Assembly (NCBI GenBank): GCA_950072225.1
Contig: CATMOP010000130.1
Span: 1 to 6,143 of the forward strand
Length of the DNA: 6,143 nt
Direction of reading: 5' to 3'
DNA from: an uncultured Nitrospina sp.
GTDB lineage: Bacteria; Nitrospinota; Nitrospinia; Nitrospinales; VA-1
The notes under the pieces were generated by a model. The model was not told where the DNA came from, did not search any database, and saw only the letters and a program-made list of their open reading frames with translations. The number at the start of each line of letters is the position of its first letter. Position 1 is the first letter of the stretch. Below are positions 4,803 through 6,143 of this stretch, piece after piece. Position numbers and translations under genes: made by a program.

Positions 4803-5990
4803 TTAATAAATCAGATATTCCTGCCGGAGTGGTAGAAATGTTTCTAATTCTTTTCGCCAGGAGTTTTCCAAGCCTTCCAGGGAAAAATCAGGTTCGAAAA
4901 GGGTCTCACGCAATTTGGGGTTGCCATACAGCAGGTCGATGGCCAGACGGTTGCTGACGAATTCATAGGGTTCGGTTCTCCAATGCAATCGATCCGGATA
5001 AATTTCGGCAATAGCGCGGAGTAACGCCACGGTTGTGAGCAGGGGTTTGAAATGGTCCCGGTCAGTGATATGGAGTTGGAGCCCTGCACAAACCTCGCCC
5101 GCGTGTTTCTGAAACATGGGCTTGAAATATTGTGGACGGAAATACACACCCGGCAGGAGTGGAGAATCTTTCTCGAGCCTTGCAGTCAGCTTGTGAGGAT
5201 TGATGAAAGGGGCGCCGATTTGTTCGAAGGGCAGGGTGGTGCCGCGTCCTTCTGAAAGCAGGGTTCCCTCAATCAGGCACATTCCCGGGTACACGGTGGC
5301 GGTTGCCAGAGTCGGCATATTGGGTGATGGCGGTGTCCAGATCACTCCTGTTTGGTCATACCACATCTCCCGGCTCCAGCCCGTCATGGGGACAACGGTG
5401 AGGTCACAATGAATGCCAAAATGTTCATTAAACAGGCGAGCGAGTTCTCCTACGGTCATGCCGTGGCGGTTGGGCAGGGAATATTGTCCAACAAAGGAAC
5501 GCAAGTTTTCTCCTACCAGGTTGCCTTCGACCGAGGTCCCATTTATAGGATTGGGACGATCGCAAACCACCATCCGTGTCCCCGTCTGCTTGCAGATGGT
5601 CATGCAGTTGGCCATTGTATATATGAATGTGTAATAGCGAGAGCCGATATCCTGAATATCGAAAACCAGATTATCAATGTCTTTCAATAACGCCGGGTCG
5701 GGAACCAGGGAATCCTTACTTTTTCCATACAGGCTTTTTATGATCAGGCCGGAAAGCGGATCCACCTCGTTTTCGATATGGACCATGTCCTGGGCCGTGC
5801 CATTCAGCCCATGTTCTGGTGCGAACAAGGCTCGCAACCTGAAAGCGGAATGGGAATGAAAATGAGCGATGGAATGCCGGCCGTCATTAGCCAGGCTGGT
5901 GTGATTGACGATTAACCCGACAGTTTTACCCTGTAAATATTTTTCGGGCTGGGAAAGTAAATGGTCAATTCCAGAAACGGTACGGGTCAT
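4803..5990 (-). CDS. namZ: DUF1343 family exo-beta-N-acetylmuramidase (YbbC/NamZ-like, GH171)
   Basis: The 395-residue protein matches the DUF1343 family. Characterised members such as B. subtilis NamZ (YbbC) remove N-acetylmuramic acid from the non-reducing ends of peptidoglycan fragments during cell-wall recycling. Visible signatures are GLIVNHTS at 25-32, FAPEHG at 56-61 (E59 is a likely active-site residue), SLYG at 86-89, FDIQDIGSRYYTF at 110-122, CDRPNP at 143-148, RHGMT at 175-179, PPSPNMPT at 220-227 and EGTLLSEGRGTTLPFE at 241-256. The first half forms a Rossmann-like catalytic domain. The rest is a smaller domain ending in a helical tail. Many relatives are exported, but this product begins directly with the conserved GIDHLL lead-in at residue 7 and has no signal peptide or lipobox, so it may act in the cytoplasm on imported sugars. 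There is no good ribosome binding site. Its ATG overlaps the stop of an upstream frame (ATGA), suggesting translational coupling. The substrate is inferred from the family. Confidence 0.9.
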   Translation of the reverse strand: MTRTVSGIDHLLSQPEKYLQGKTVGLIVNHTSLANDGRHSIAHFHSHSAFRLRALFAPEHGLNGTAQDMVHIENEVDPLSGLIIKSLYGKSKDSLVPDPALLKDIDNLVFDIQDIGSRYYTFIYTMANCMTICKQTGTRMVVCDRPNPINGTSVEGNLVGENLRSFVGQYSLPNRHGMTVGELARLFNEHFGIHCDLTVVPMTGWSREMWYDQTGVIWTPPSPNMPTLATATVYPGMCLIEGTLLSEGRGTTLPFEQIGAPFINPHKLTARLEKDSPLLPGVYFRPQYFKPMFQKHAGEVCAGLQLHITDRDHFKPLLTTVALLRAIAEIYPDRLHWRTEPYEFVSNRLAIDLLYGNPKLRETLFEPDFSLEGLENSWRKELETFLPLRQEYLIY

Positions 5991-6143
5991 AGGGCAGGTT
6001 TTACTGCTCGCCGCAGGGGCAACTGGGCAATGGCCTGTTGAGCTGCGAATACAGTTGCTCGCCAGATAGAGTTATTATCCCTCCGGGGCACGCGTGATGT
6101 CTCTCTTCCTTTGCTTTCATGCCCTAAAAGGGTAAAACCTGAG
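5987..6143 (-). CDS. C-terminal fragment of an unrecognised protein, runs off the window
   Basis: This minus-strand frame is open from the window edge (first full codon TCA at 6142-6140) to a TGA at 5987-5989, giving 51 residues. The stop shares ATGA with the NamZ-like start, the usual arrangement of translationally coupled genes, which would also explain that gene's lack of a ribosome binding site. The residues include LLGHESKGRE near 5-14, SIWRATVFAAQQAIAQL at 25-41 and a basic end. The second half could be an amphipathic helix. I do not recognise the family. A 51-codon opening can occur by chance (roughly one in ten), and an alternative 39-codon frame with its own ATG (6118-6120, stop 6001-6003, residues ending CPCGEQ) overlaps it. 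The ATGA junction makes the longer frame more likely. If real, it may be another cell-wall recycling gene, but that is a guess from context. Confidence 0.5.
   Translation of the reverse strand, partial: SGFTLLGHESKGRETSRVPRRDNNSIWRATVFAAQQAIAQLPLRRAVKPAL

Noticed and set aside
6001..6120. Minus-strand 39-codon frame with ATG and a Cys-rich end, 10 nt before the NamZ-like gene
   Set aside because: It lacks a properly spaced ribosome binding site and overlaps the longer frame that ends in ATGA with the NamZ-like start. Kept only as an alternative.

Overview
This window comes from a Gram-negative-like bacterium of moderate GC content. It carries a housekeeping cluster, all on the minus strand: yqeY (GatB/YqeY-domain protein), dnaG (primase), rpoD (primary sigma factor) and one tRNA gene with anticodon CAT. 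The sequence style (long sigma-70 with a large non-conserved insert, CHC2/TOPRIM primase, tRNA acceptor sequences) suggests a Deltaproteobacteria- or Nitrospina-like lineage. That is inference from general resemblance and not a firm assignment. No gene on the plus strand is credible; its open frames are shadows of the minus-strand genes.

Read in the direction of transcription (high to low coordinates). At the right edge is the C-terminal end of an unrecognised gene that runs off the window. Its stop overlaps the start of the next gene as ATGA. That next gene (4803-5990) encodes a DUF1343/GH171 protein of the YbbC/NamZ type (exo-beta-N-acetylmuramidase, peptidoglycan recycling) without a visible signal peptide. 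A 298-bp non-coding stretch follows, holding a near-consensus sigma-70 promoter for yqeY with a small dyad in its spacer. yqeY (4061-4504) is followed by a 110-bp gap with a second promoter candidate. Then come dnaG (2178-3950, TTG start) and rpoD (373-2133), 44 bp apart.

The tRNA(CAT) gene begins only 6 nt after the rpoD stop codon and ends at a strong intrinsic terminator with a UUCG loop. The end of the dnaG-rpoD transcript therefore appears to be a tRNA, and RNase P would create the 3' end of the rpoD message. This is the classic macromolecular-synthesis cluster (dnaG-rpoD), but with yqeY at its head, no rpsU in the window, and a tRNA at its tail.

The left 290 bp is the structurally odd part. 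Beyond the terminator lie a partial second copy of the terminator's right half, a short tandem GCTAGC repeat, and the 3' portion only (anticodon arm to CCA) of a tRNA-Lys(CTT). Its 5' half is missing. This looks like a recombination scar or attachment-site remnant. No complete new defence or mobile system is visible; the most interesting observations are the rpoD-tRNA fusion transcript, the decapitated tRNA-Lys with duplicated terminator sequence, and the unrecognised partial gene coupled to the NamZ-like gene.
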